DNA of 12,795 bases, taken from assembly GCA_044237765.1 (NCBI GenBank), contig JBIIEQ010000081.1, positions 1 through 12,795 on the forward strand. The letters run 5' to 3'. Position numbers and translations under genes: made by a program. The DNA is from UBA6136 sp044237765 (GTDB lineage Bacteria > Pseudomonadota > Gammaproteobacteria > Methylococcales > Methylococcaceae). Each line of letters opens with the position of its first letter. The stretch's first letter is position 1. A model generated the notes under the pieces. That model searched no databases, was not told the origin of the DNA, and worked only from the letters and a program-made list of their open reading frames with translations. Shown here one piece after another: positions 6,029 through 12,680 of this stretch.

Positions 6029-7579
6029 ATGAGCAAACCCCCCATCAACCTCAATGATCTGCTGCGGCAGCGCACCGTTGAGGGCGAGCGCATCGAGTAC
6101 AAGGCCGGATGGAATCCCGCACCGATCATTCGTACCGTGTGCGCCTTTGCCAATGACTTCGAAAACCTTGGTGGCGGTTTTGTGGTGATCGGGCAGGACT
6201 GTGACGCCAATGGCCAGCCGGTGTTTCCGCCGGTGGGTTTGGCCGATAACCAGCTCGACAAAATCCAGCGGGAACTGCTGGCCGCCTGCCAGTTGATCCA
6301 GCCGCTCTACTTCCCGGTGTTGAGCATCGAGGAAGTCGAAGGGCGCAAGCTGATCGTGCTCTGGGCGCCCGGTGGTCAGAACCGGCCCTACAAGGCACCG
6401 GAAGCCGTCACCGTCAATAAGAAGACGTGGCGCAATCACATCCGGCGCTACAGCAGCACGGTCGAGGCCAAGGGCGAGACCGAGCAAGAGTTACTGAGCC
6501 TGGCGGCCAAGGTGCCCTTTGACGACCGCTACAACCAGTCGGCACGGATCGATGATCTGTCCAAGCCGTTGATGCAGGCCTTTTTGCAGGAGGTGGGCAG
6601 CACGCTGGCAGAAGATGCGCCCGGGTTGTCAGTCGAGGCTTTGGCGCGGCAAATGAATGTGGCAGGCGGACCCACCGAATCACCGTGGGCCAAGAACGTG
6701 GGCTTGCTGTTTTTCAATGAAACACCGGAGCGGTTCTTTCCGGGCGTGCAGATTGATGTGGTCTGGTTCCCCGAAGGCGCGGGTGGGGATCGCTTTGAGG
6801 AAAAGATTTTCAAAGGCCCACTGGCGCGCATGACGCGCGAGGCCTTGAGCTACATCCAGCGCAACTTCTTGCGCGAGACGGTCATCAAGCATCCTGACCG
6901 CGCCGAGGCCACGCGGGTCTGGAACTTCCCCTACGCCGCCATCGAGGAGACCCTGGTCAACGCGGTGTATCACCGGTCTTACGAAGAGCGCGAGCCCATT
7001 GAGGTACGCATCAGCAACGACGAACTGGTCATTTTGAGTTTCCCCGGTCCTGATCGCTCGATCCGGCTGGAGGACTTTCCGGCGGGGCGTGCGGTAAGCC
7101 GGCGCTACCGCAACCGGCGTATCGGTGAATTTTTGAAGGAGCTTGACCTGACGGAGGGCCGCTCGACGGGTATACCGAAAATCCTCAAAGTGATGGCCGC
7201 TAATGGCTCGCCCGCGCCCCTGTTTGAATCAGATGAGGATCGACTCTCGTTTGTGATCCGGCTGCCCTGCCATCCGCTTGCTGCAGGCGAAAGCACACTC
7301 ACCGCGCAAGTCACCGCGCAAGTCACCGCGCAAGTCACTAGGGAAGTCCAACGCTTACTGATTGCCCTGGTCGGGGAGATGTCACGCCAGCAGTTACTCG
7401 ACGCGTTGGGGATGACGCACCGGGAGCATTTCCGCAGCGTCTACCTGAAGCCTTCATTGGACGCGGGTGTGGTGGAAATGACCCTCCCCAACAAGCCCAA
7501 AAGCAGCCATCAGCGGTATCGCCGGACTGCGCTTGGACTACGTTGGTTGGAGACCCACCCTGATAGCGGCTCGGAGTGA
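6029..7579 (+). CDS. AlbA_2 (Schlafen-type) domain protein with GHKL-ATPase-like C-terminal region
   Basis: The protein has 516 residues. Residues about 16-140 match the AlbA_2/Schlafen divergent AAA-4 domain: EGERIEYKAGW, FANDFENLGGGFVVIGQD, and a beta-rich part ending at YKAPEAVTV. Residues about 298-415 match the GHKL-like domain often annotated as RecG-related: PYAAIEETLVNAVYHRSY and, later, EGRSTGIPKI. A three-unit AQVT repeat (426-437) links to a winged-helix-like end (MSRQQLLDALGMTHREHF...YLKPSLDAG). Such proteins are usually called ATP-binding or putative regulators and occur often in defence islands; AlbA_2 domains in Schlafens act on RNA. No biochemical role can be claimed here. A good ribosome site (AGGGGATG, 6011-6018) precedes ATG 6029, two bases after the upstream stop. 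Confidence 0.87.
   Translation: MSKPPINLNDLLRQRTVEGERIEYKAGWNPAPIIRTVCAFANDFENLGGGFVVIGQDCDANGQPVFPPVGLADNQLDKIQRELLAACQLIQPLYFPVLSIEEVEGRKLIVLWAPGGQNRPYKAPEAVTVNKKTWRNHIRRYSSTVEAKGETEQELLSLAAKVPFDDRYNQSARIDDLSKPLMQAFLQEVGSTLAEDAPGLSVEALARQMNVAGGPTESPWAKNVGLLFFNETPERFFPGVQIDVVWFPEGAGGDRFEEKIFKGPLARMTREALSYIQRNFLRETVIKHPDRAEATRVWNFPYAAIEETLVNAVYHRSYEEREPIEVRISNDELVILSFPGPDRSIRLEDFPAGRAVSRRYRNRRIGEFLKELDLTEGRSTGIPKILKVMAANGSPAPLFESDEDRLSFVIRLPCHPLAAGESTLTAQVTAQVTAQVTREVQRLLIALVGEMSRQQLLDALGMTHREHFRSVYLKPSLDAGVVEMTLPNKPKSSHQRYRRTALGLRWLETHPDSGSE
7301..7336 (+). repeat. three tandem 12-bp repeats within the AlbA_2 gene
   Basis: ACCGCGCAAGTC is repeated three times without a mismatch at 7301-7312, 7313-7324 and 7325-7336. 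Each unit encodes TAQV, giving a flexible linker between the GHKL-like and C-terminal domains. Similar QVT-type tandem linkers are common in this protein family. Perfect repeats in phase with codons can change copy number without breaking the frame. Confidence 0.95.
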
Positions 7580-7693
7580 AATTGTCGGAGGCTACCTGCC
7601 AACCAAGGGAGAGCAGCGCGCCGAAAAACCTTTCCGTCGGCATCAGGCGTTGTCGCGCCGAGCTCTTAGTCGGGTAACGACGTCCCTGACCGG

Positions 7694-7801
7694 CTACATT
7701 TTCCCGGAGGCGATGTCCTGATTACCCAGCGCCAGAATCTTCAACAAGGCCAGCGTTTCCTGGGTCTCCTCAAACGAGGCCATATCCTGCAGTACCGCCT
7801 T
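7694..7801 (-). pseudogene. Phd/YefM-family antitoxin, C-terminal remnant
   Basis: The minus strand reads KAVLQDMASFEETQETLALL, then KILALGNQDIASGKM and a stop. This matches the C-terminal half of Phd/YefM-type antitoxins, where this segment follows a conserved QNGEAKAV motif and binds the toxin. The upstream part does not match: codons before KAV read LVLGFQL instead of the expected ITQNGEA. The protein ends early after GKM, where relatives usually continue for some 15 residues. No partner ParE/RelE toxin was seen. It therefore appears to be a decayed scrap of a toxin-antitoxin pair. It lies antisense to the preceding operon and about 60 bp from the end of the YbjN operon. Confidence 0.65.
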
Positions 7802-7862
7802 GAGCTGGAACCCGAGAACTAAACAGTGCCATGAGGAGCAACCAATGAAGCCTATCTACCCC

Positions 7863-8108
7863 TCACAACGATGAACTGGCACCCCCCGACAGGCTGGAAA
7901 AACGATAGATGTATTTGCGGTTGGGACGCGGGTTGGTATGCGGACCGACCAGTACCCATATCTCGTCGCCCCGAATCTGCACGCCGTGCACCCGCTCCTG
8001 AGAAGGATGAAGGTTGGTGCAGGGTATGCGCCGGGTCATGTTTTCTCCGGGGTGAATGACTTCAAGGGCATTGGAGGATTCGTTATAAATCGCGTAACCA
8101 TCGGTCAT
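7863..8108 (-). CDS. hypothetical protein, 81 residues
   Basis: The frame starts MTDGYAIYNESSNALEVI and ends with a Ser/Gly-rich tail (SSLSGGASSSL). A stretch VHGVQIRGDEIWVLVGPHTN suggests short beta strands, and the middle contains NPRPNRKYIYRF. AGGAG lies at a good distance upstream of the ATG at 8108, which supports this start. It is the last gene of the minus-strand operon that begins at 9303, separated from the YbjN gene before it by 89 bases containing a strong hairpin. I do not recognise a family and see no signal peptide or membrane segment, so a cytoplasmic location is likely. Confidence 0.65.
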   Translation of the reverse strand: MTDGYAIYNESSNALEVIHPGENMTRRIPCTNLHPSQERVHGVQIRGDEIWVLVGPHTNPRPNRKYIYRFSSLSGGASSSL

Positions 8109-8138
8109 GGGTCTGTCTCCTGATGTTGGGGTGGTACA

Positions 8139-8166
8139 TCCGGGGGGCGGAATAATTCCCCCCGGA
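8139..8166 (-). promoter_or_regulatory. strong intercistronic hairpin
   Basis: TCCGGGGGG (8139-8147) and CCCCCCGGA (8158-8166) form a perfect 9-bp GC-rich stem around a 10-base loop that can itself fold (GGAAT/ATTCC). On the transcribed minus strand it lies between the second YbjN gene and the 81-residue gene, with no T run after it. It is more likely an RNA-processing, mRNA-stability or attenuation element than a full terminator. On the plus strand a T run (8171-8175) follows after four bases, but no plus-strand gene feeds it. Confidence 0.6.
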
Positions 8167-8197
8167 CAGGTTTTTGGGATCTCTTTCTGGAAAGGCG

Positions 8198-8785
8198 CTA
8201 TTCGGTAGTGGTCTCAGCATCAGGGGCTTCGGCAGTGTCCGATTCCTCCACAGATTCCTCGGCGGCTTCCCGATCGAGCATGGCCTGCCACGCTTGCTGG
8301 GCGGTCTGCCGGCCATACATGATGGCCAGCATGCCAGGCGCGTAATGTTCGATGGCCGAATGCACATCGTGGCGCATGCGTCGGACCATGGCGACCGTGA
8401 GTGCACTGTCCTCAGGGGTGACGGTGCATACCGCTCGCCATTCGCCATCATTGAGGTCGAATTCGAACTTGGCCAGAAACAGCCGGTAGTTGGCCCGCGT
8501 CAGGTATTCCATGACGGCCATGCGCTGGTCTTCCGGAACGGTAAAAGGGACATAGGCGAAGATGCCCAATCGATTGCGGCTGACCCCAATATCAAATACG
8601 GTCCGACTGACCACCGGTTCGACATGGATACGGGTTGTCAGCAATACCCGCTCGCCCTCGTCCCGTTCGCTTTGTTCATAACTCCAACCCTTGTCATCGA
8701 GATAGGCCTTGACGCTGTCCACCAGGGTCGACTGTTGCGCCGGGGCTGGCGTTGGCTGCTGGCTGTCCTGCTTGCGGGTACTCAT
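8198..8785 (-). CDS. YbjN domain-containing protein (second of pair)
   Basis: This 195-residue protein has a YbjN fold: VDSVKAYLDDKGWSYE near residue 22, a beta-rich middle, and VPEDQRMAVMEYLTRANYRL followed by FLAKFEFDLNDGEWRAV (about 83-120). YbjN proteins resemble type III secretion chaperones in fold. In Escherichia coli YbjN affects motility, stress response and exopolysaccharide, though its biochemical role is unsettled. The N-terminus (QQPTPAPAQQ) and the acidic C-terminal tail (EESVEESDTAEAPDAETTTE) look disordered. Its ATG overlaps the stop of the upstream paralogue (ATGA at 8785-8782), with GAGGAGG as ribosome site. The pair is therefore co-translated and may form a heterodimer; that is inference. 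Confidence 0.82.
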   Translation of the reverse strand: MSTRKQDSQQPTPAPAQQSTLVDSVKAYLDDKGWSYEQSERDEGERVLLTTRIHVEPVVSRTVFDIGVSRNRLGIFAYVPFTVPEDQRMAVMEYLTRANYRLFLAKFEFDLNDGEWRAVCTVTPEDSALTVAMVRRMRHDVHSAIEHYAPGMLAIMYGRQTAQQAWQAMLDREAAEESVEESDTAEAPDAETTTE

Positions 8786-9303
8786 GCGCTGACCTCCTCG
8801 GAGGCAGCGGCTTCCTTCTCATCCCGTCCCTGATAGCTGTCAAACGCGGCCTGCGGAGTGAGTTCACCAAAGGCGATGGCCATCATCCAGGGATAGGCAT
8901 CGTTGAGATTAAAGTGCGCGGCATTTTCGAGACTGTTGATCATGGCCTGACTCAGTTGGCTTCCTTCCACAGTGACTGTGGCCACCGAACGAATTTCACC
9001 GTCATCGAGATCCATCTCGATCTTGCCCAGATAGCGGGTGTAGTTGACCCGGGTCAGGTACTCCGCAACGGCCAACCGCTTGGCTTCAGGGATGAAGATG
9101 GCGGAATAGACATACACCCCGAAGCGCTCGCGCCCATCGTCAGCATCAAAGCTGCTGCGAAACTCGCCATTAGGCAAGGTGACACCGGAACCAAACATCA
9201 CTAAGCCTTCGCGCTCATTGGTTTCATAGTTCCAGCCTTCATGGTCCAGATACTGCTTGACGGCCTCGGCAATGGGCCGGCTGGTTTCCTTCAGATCGGT
9301 CAT
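8782..9303 (-). CDS. YbjN domain-containing protein (first of pair)
   Basis: The protein has 173 residues from ATG 9303, chosen because GGAGGAG lies just ahead; a longer frame reaches 9528 but has no ribosome site there. It shows the same pattern as its downstream neighbour: IAEAVKQYLDHEGWNYETNE, then IPEAKRLAVAEYLTRVNYTR and YLGKIEMDLDDGEIRSVATV. The two are clearly paralogues from a tandem duplication, though well diverged. Both share a late helix with a MMAIAFGELTPQAAFD-type sequence. The acidic tail is shorter here (DEKEAAASEEVSA). No signal peptide or membrane helix was seen, so it is probably cytoplasmic. It heads the minus-strand operon; its promoter should lie in 9304-9573, opposite that of the secreted-protein genes. 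Confidence 0.82.
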   Translation of the reverse strand: MTDLKETSRPIAEAVKQYLDHEGWNYETNEREGLVMFGSGVTLPNGEFRSSFDADDGRERFGVYVYSAIFIPEAKRLAVAEYLTRVNYTRYLGKIEMDLDDGEIRSVATVTVEGSQLSQAMINSLENAAHFNLNDAYPWMMAIAFGELTPQAAFDSYQGRDEKEAAASEEVSA

Positions 9304-9573
9304 CGTGTCTCCTCCCGGTGGGGACTGCGCGGCATTCGGACTATCCGGATGCCATGGGCAACACGATAAGTCAGGGAAGTGACAGATTGAGTCGCTGGCG
9401 CGATGAGTGGCTAGCGACCTATTTTTTGACCTACGACCTACTTTGTCACGCCGGGGGCTTAGGCTTTGCCCCGTGGCTGCGGTGTCCTGCATCAGGACCG
9501 GCATGTAATGCCCTGTGAATGGCTTCACCGGGACACGCGCGGCCCGGTTTCAACCTTCTATGGAGATCACAGC
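9304..9573. promoter_or_regulatory. divergent intergenic region with several inverted repeats
   Basis: This region separates two divergent operons and must hold both promoters. I see a 9-bp hairpin at 9331-9353 (GGCATTCGG, loop ACTAT, CCGGATGCC; one G-U pair on the plus strand). There is a perfect 6-bp hairpin with a 3-base loop at 9484-9498 (GTCCTG, CAGGAC) and another 6-bp inverted repeat at 9527-9548 (ACCGGG, CCCGGT). The hexamer GACCTA occurs three times at 9416-9440. No good -35/-10 pair was found on either strand, so the promoter positions are unknown. Confidence 0.45.
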
Positions 9574-9768
9574 ATGTCCGCCATGACCGATTCCCGCCGC
9601 TATTTCTCGAAGTTCTATCGTGGCTTTACTGTCCAGCAAGTCGACAATGGCTGGATCATTCTCAACTTTCCCAACTGGGCCTCCTATGGGCCCGTCAATC
9701 AGGGCCCTTTCGGGACTTTCCAACTGGCCTGCTACCAAATTGATCGTCTGCTGAAGGCGCAGGGGTAA
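9574..9768 (+). CDS. hypothetical protein, 64 residues
   Basis: ATG 9574 is preferred because a GGAG sits nine bases before it; the frame is open further upstream but without ribosome sites. The protein is rich in aromatic residues (RYFSKFYRGF, GWIILNFPNWASYG) and ends with a short helix (FQLACYQIDRLLKAQG). It has no signal peptide. I do not recognise a family. It is followed after five bases by a secreted Gly-rich protein, so the two are probably co-transcribed. Its small size and ordered-looking middle suggest a partner protein or a small DNA- or protein-binding domain, but this is not supported by a motif. Confidence 0.6.
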   Translation: MSAMTDSRRYFSKFYRGFTVQQVDNGWIILNFPNWASYGPVNQGPFGTFQLACYQIDRLLKAQG

Positions 9769-9773
9769 CCATC

Positions 9774-10088
9774 ATGAAGACTCTTTTTGCCGTTGCCTTG
9801 TTCTTCAGTACTCCCCTCTTGGCCTGGGGCCCAGGCTGGGGTCCTGGTTGGGGTCCCGGTGGCTACCCGGGCTGGGGGCCTGGTTTTTATGGCGGCATGG
9901 GCTATGGCGGCGGCTATGGAATGTATGGTCTATCGATGATTCAGACGCCGTCTTTCAACTATACGACCACCATCGTGCAATCCCCGCCGATTATCATCAA
10001 TCAGAATGGCGAAAGCCTGCCTCGGTATCCGGGTCGCGGAGACCGTCCCTATGCGCCCTCCTCTGGTAGTCAGGGCTACGGACGCTGA
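9774..10088 (+). CDS. secreted Trp/Gly/Pro-rich small protein
   Basis: A 104-residue protein with a clear signal peptide (MKTLFAVALFFSTPLLA) cut before WGPG. The mature N-terminus has repeated WGPG units (about residues 18-37) and then GFYGGMGYGGGYGMYG. A less repetitive part, NYTTTIVQSPPIIINQNGES, follows, and the end is disordered (PSSGSQGYGR). Such low-complexity repeats are typical of surface or matrix proteins rather than enzymes. AGGGG lies ahead of ATG 9774, and the stop of the upstream gene is five bases away. No Cys is present, so it is not a lipoprotein. Its function is unknown; export to the periplasm or beyond is the only thing the sequence supports. Confidence 0.78.
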   Translation: MKTLFAVALFFSTPLLAWGPGWGPGWGPGGYPGWGPGFYGGMGYGGGYGMYGLSMIQTPSFNYTTTIVQSPPIIINQNGESLPRYPGRGDRPYAPSSGSQGYGR

Positions 10089-10123
10089 ATCAACGATTTC
10101 TTTTACCTATGAGGAGAATTGTC

Positions 10124-10498
10124 ATGAAAACTCTTTCGACAACTGTTTTTCTGATCGCTTCCTTTTCGGCCTGGGGCATTGATCAGCCATATAGTCCGTA
10201 TAACCAGCAGTACACTTTCAACCAGAATCAGCAGTATGGCTCGACCAACTGGTATAGCTCGGCGCTGGGTATGGGGGTCGCTCAGGCGGGGGTCACGTTG
10301 ATCGGGGGACTGGTCAATGCAATGTCCCGGCCGGATCCGGTGGTCTACATGCAGCCCCAGCAAGCGCCCGTGGTGATCCAGACCCCAGATGCCTCGCGGG
10401 AGGCCAATATGGCTCCGGGGGCTAATCCGGGCAGCTGTAGTATGCAAACCCTTTATGACCAGCAGGGAAACCCTCGATACGTCAAGGTCTGCGACTAA
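10124..10498 (+). CDS. secreted hypothetical protein, 124 residues
   Basis: ATG 10124 is chosen because GAGGAG sits at 10111-10116 and a signal peptide (MKTLSTTVFLIASFSAWG) begins there. The mature part is rich in Gln, Asn and Tyr (YSPYNQQYTFNQNQQYGSTN), then has a hydrophobic Gly-rich segment (LGMGVAQAGVTLIGGLVNAM). A Pro/Gln-rich stretch (MQPQQAPVVIQTPD) follows. The C-terminus has two cysteines in SCSMQTLYDQQGNPRYVKVCD, probably joined by a disulfide in the periplasm. It resembles no enzyme. It shares its signal peptide start (MKTL) and general style with the gene 35 bases upstream, so the two may be secreted together. The ending with a conserved-looking YDQQGNP motif is seen in other small periplasmic proteins. 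Confidence 0.75.
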   Translation: MKTLSTTVFLIASFSAWGIDQPYSPYNQQYTFNQNQQYGSTNWYSSALGMGVAQAGVTLIGGLVNAMSRPDPVVYMQPQQAPVVIQTPDASREANMAPGANPGSCSMQTLYDQQGNPRYVKVCD

Positions 10499-10556
10499 CG
10501 GAATGAGTCCAGAGGCCCAACCCTGATGGGCGGTTAGATGGGTGCCGAATTTATGC

Positions 10557-10586
10557 TTGATCGCTGTTGAGCCCTCGGCGTATGTT
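10557..10586 (+). promoter_or_regulatory. candidate promoter of the WYL regulator gene
   Basis: TTGATC (10557-10562) and TATGTT (10581-10586) are 18 bases apart and would start a transcript about 60 bases before ATG 10651. Both hexamers match four of six consensus bases. This is the only fair pair in the 152-base gap before the regulator. Confidence 0.35.
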
Positions 10587-10650
10587 AGCCTCTCCCGCCC
10601 TGTTTGTTGATGCTCGTTTCCACCCCCTGACCGCGGAGGCATGCCAGCCC

Positions 10651-11715
10651 ATGGGCACTGAAAGGAAATCAAATCGGAATGAGCCGAAGGACGCCATCCT
10701 GCGCCAATGGGTGATGCTGCAATTGATTCCGAGAGAGCCCGGAGGCATCACCACGCAGCAACTCCGAAAGAAACTGGCCGAGGCCGATCCGCTCTACGAT
10801 GTGCACAAGCGCACTATCGAGCGCAATCTGATGCAGATGATGAGCATCTTTCCGACGCTGGATTATCGGGAACAGATCGGGGGCAATCTCTGGTTCTGGG
10901 AGAAGGATACGGTCATCGACATTCCCAAACTGGACGCCAAGACCGCGTTGATGTTTCGTTTGGCCCAGGACTATCTGGCGCCGATGTTGCCCAAGGCCAC
11001 CTTGGGCGAACTGATGCCACATTTCAAGCAAGCAGAAAAGACCCTCAAGGAACTGGCGGACCGGAGTTACACCTACTGGCCGGATAAAGTCCGCATCATC
11101 CAGAACTCCATCCAGCTCAAGCACCCAGAAATCGATCCGGACATCCTGAACATAGTCTATGAGGCGCTGTTCGCTGATTTGAAGCTGGACCTCAACTACC
11201 GCATTCGCAGTGGCGAAGTACGCGGTTACCGTGCCAATTTGTTGGGGTTGGTGTTCCGGGACGGGGTGGTTTATGCCGTCTGCACTCTGGATGGTAAGGA
11301 CGCAGTACGCCAGTTGCCGCTGCATCGGATGCTTGCGGCTGAATTAACGGGTGAAACCAGTTCGCGCCCGCTAGGATTTGAACTCGATGACTACATCAAG
11401 ACGTTCTTTGATTATCCGCTCCGGGAATTGCAGTCGAACGCCGAACACCGCGATGAGATTCCAGACCGCATCAGCGTTACGCTGGCGCTCAACCCGGTTT
11501 CCGCGGTGCATCTGAAGGAGTCACCAATGTCAGATGACCAAATTGTGGAAACCTTGCCCGATGGTCGTGAGGCGATTACAGCGACTGTCAGCAATACGGA
11601 AAGGCTAAGGTGGTGGATACTCAGTTATGGACCTTACATGGAGGTGCTGGCCCCCAAAGAGCTTAGGAAATATATCTGCGATAAAACTAAGGAATCTGTT
11701 AATTTATATAGGTAA
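10651..11715 (+). CDS. WYL-domain winged-helix transcriptional regulator (BrxR/CapW-like)
   Basis: The protein has 354 residues from ATG 10651; GGAGG at 10634-10638 supports this start, though the frame is open from 10567. A winged helix comes first (ILRQWVMLQLIPREPGGITT, then QQLRKKLAEAD and VHKRTIERNLMQMM). A WYL domain is in the middle (LNYRIRSGEVRGYRANLLGL, VFRDGVVYAVCTLDGK), and a C-terminal WCX-like part follows (RISVTLALNPVSAVHL, LRWWILSYGPYMEVLAP). Such proteins repress defence operons and are thought to release them on binding a nucleic-acid or nucleotide ligand through the WYL domain. The gene is five bases upstream of the EVE/McrB-like gene, so it probably controls it and itself. 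The last 60 or so bases become AT-rich, like the next gene. Confidence 0.85.
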   Translation: MGTERKSNRNEPKDAILRQWVMLQLIPREPGGITTQQLRKKLAEADPLYDVHKRTIERNLMQMMSIFPTLDYREQIGGNLWFWEKDTVIDIPKLDAKTALMFRLAQDYLAPMLPKATLGELMPHFKQAEKTLKELADRSYTYWPDKVRIIQNSIQLKHPEIDPDILNIVYEALFADLKLDLNYRIRSGEVRGYRANLLGLVFRDGVVYAVCTLDGKDAVRQLPLHRMLAAELTGETSSRPLGFELDDYIKTFFDYPLRELQSNAEHRDEIPDRISVTLALNPVSAVHLKESPMSDDQIVETLPDGREAITATVSNTERLRWWILSYGPYMEVLAPKELRKYICDKTKESVNLYR

Positions 11716-11720
11716 CAGCT

Positions 11721-12680
11721 ATGACGTACTGGAAATTCTCACCAGGGCAAGGGGCTAGCGACTGGGAAAATCAAAAAAACGGGGGTTATATTGCCATAGG
11801 ATGGAAAGGGCTTGGCAACATTATTGATTTATCTCCCTATGAATATGAAGCTCTGAATAGACAACGCGGAAAAGAAGAAGGCAGAGAAAGATATGACGGC
11901 AACAATCAGGTAAAACGTTTCATAGAAGATATTAGCATAGGTGATCTAGTCGCAATTAGCAGAGGCATAAATAAGGTTTTAGCGGTTGCTAAAGTAGTTG
12001 GCAATCCTTTCTACGATGACACAAACAACAATGACTATCCGACTCGGCGAGATGTTGAGTGGCTGTACACACATGATAATGATGATGGATTTGAGATCCC
12101 AGATGGACTTACTTTTTCAAACCAAAGGCGACCACCTACTTTGTTAAAAATAGAAGACGCTAAGCTTCAAAGAGAAATAGATAATATTATAGGCGCTAGC
12201 TATAATAGCAATGAAAACCAAGAAGCCATGGACGCAACCGTCCAAGTAAAAACCATAACAATAAGTAATAACACGGTTATCTTCGGTCCGCCTGGTACCG
12301 GTAAAACCCACGCCCTTACCGCATTGACTCTTTCAATACTTGACTCCCAACAAACTGGTTGCAGGTCATATGCTCACAGCATCATAAACGGTACAAGTTT
12401 GTCACCCAATGTGGTGGAATACGCGAATTGGCATACCGCGTTACAAAACCATCTTCACGAAGGCCGGGTGGAATTCACCACCTTCCACCAAAACTATGCC
12501 TATGAAGATTTCGTCGAAGGCCTCAAGGCCAAACTGGAGGGAACAACCGTCCATTACACGATTGAACCGGGCATTCTCAAGCGGATAGCTTACCGTGCCC
12601 TGTATGCCTGGCTGAAAGGTGTGGAATCTGGACCCGAACTTTCCGAAGACCAGTTGGCCACGGTTAAGGGGTGGCGGTTT
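11721..12680 (+). pseudogene. EVE-domain/McrB-like GTPase, truncated by IS30-family insertion
   Basis: About 320 codons of a type IV, modification-dependent restriction protein remain. The N-terminus looks like an EVE/PUA-type domain that binds modified bases: YWKFSPGQGASDWENQ, GYIAIGW, IGDLVAISRGINKVLAVAKV, RRDVEWL (about residues 1-115). The AAA+ GTPase part follows with Walker A GPPGTGKT at 189-196 and the McrB hallmark FTTFHQNYAYEDFVEG at 252-267. McrB Walker B and the later conserved motifs are missing, because the frame runs into IS30-family sequence after about 12680. It stays open into the IS to the window edge only by chance. An McrC nuclease partner would lie beyond. The first 500 bases are near 43 percent GC by my counting of sample lines, clearly below the upstream genes. 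Confidence 0.75.

Noticed and set aside
5771..6487. 238-codon open frame on the minus strand
   Set aside because: It spans the junction of two well-supported plus-strand genes and looks like codon-bias shadow.
3404..7579. Gabija (GajAB) system
   Set aside because: The first gene is GajA-like in plan, but no UvrD-like GajB helicase follows; the next genes are a helical unknown and an AlbA_2 protein.
10515..10531. GCCC...GGGC inverted repeat after the last secreted-protein gene as a terminator
   Set aside because: The stem is only four pairs and no T run follows.
10669..11325. 218-codon open frame on the minus strand
   Set aside because: Antisense to the WYL regulator; no domain recognised.
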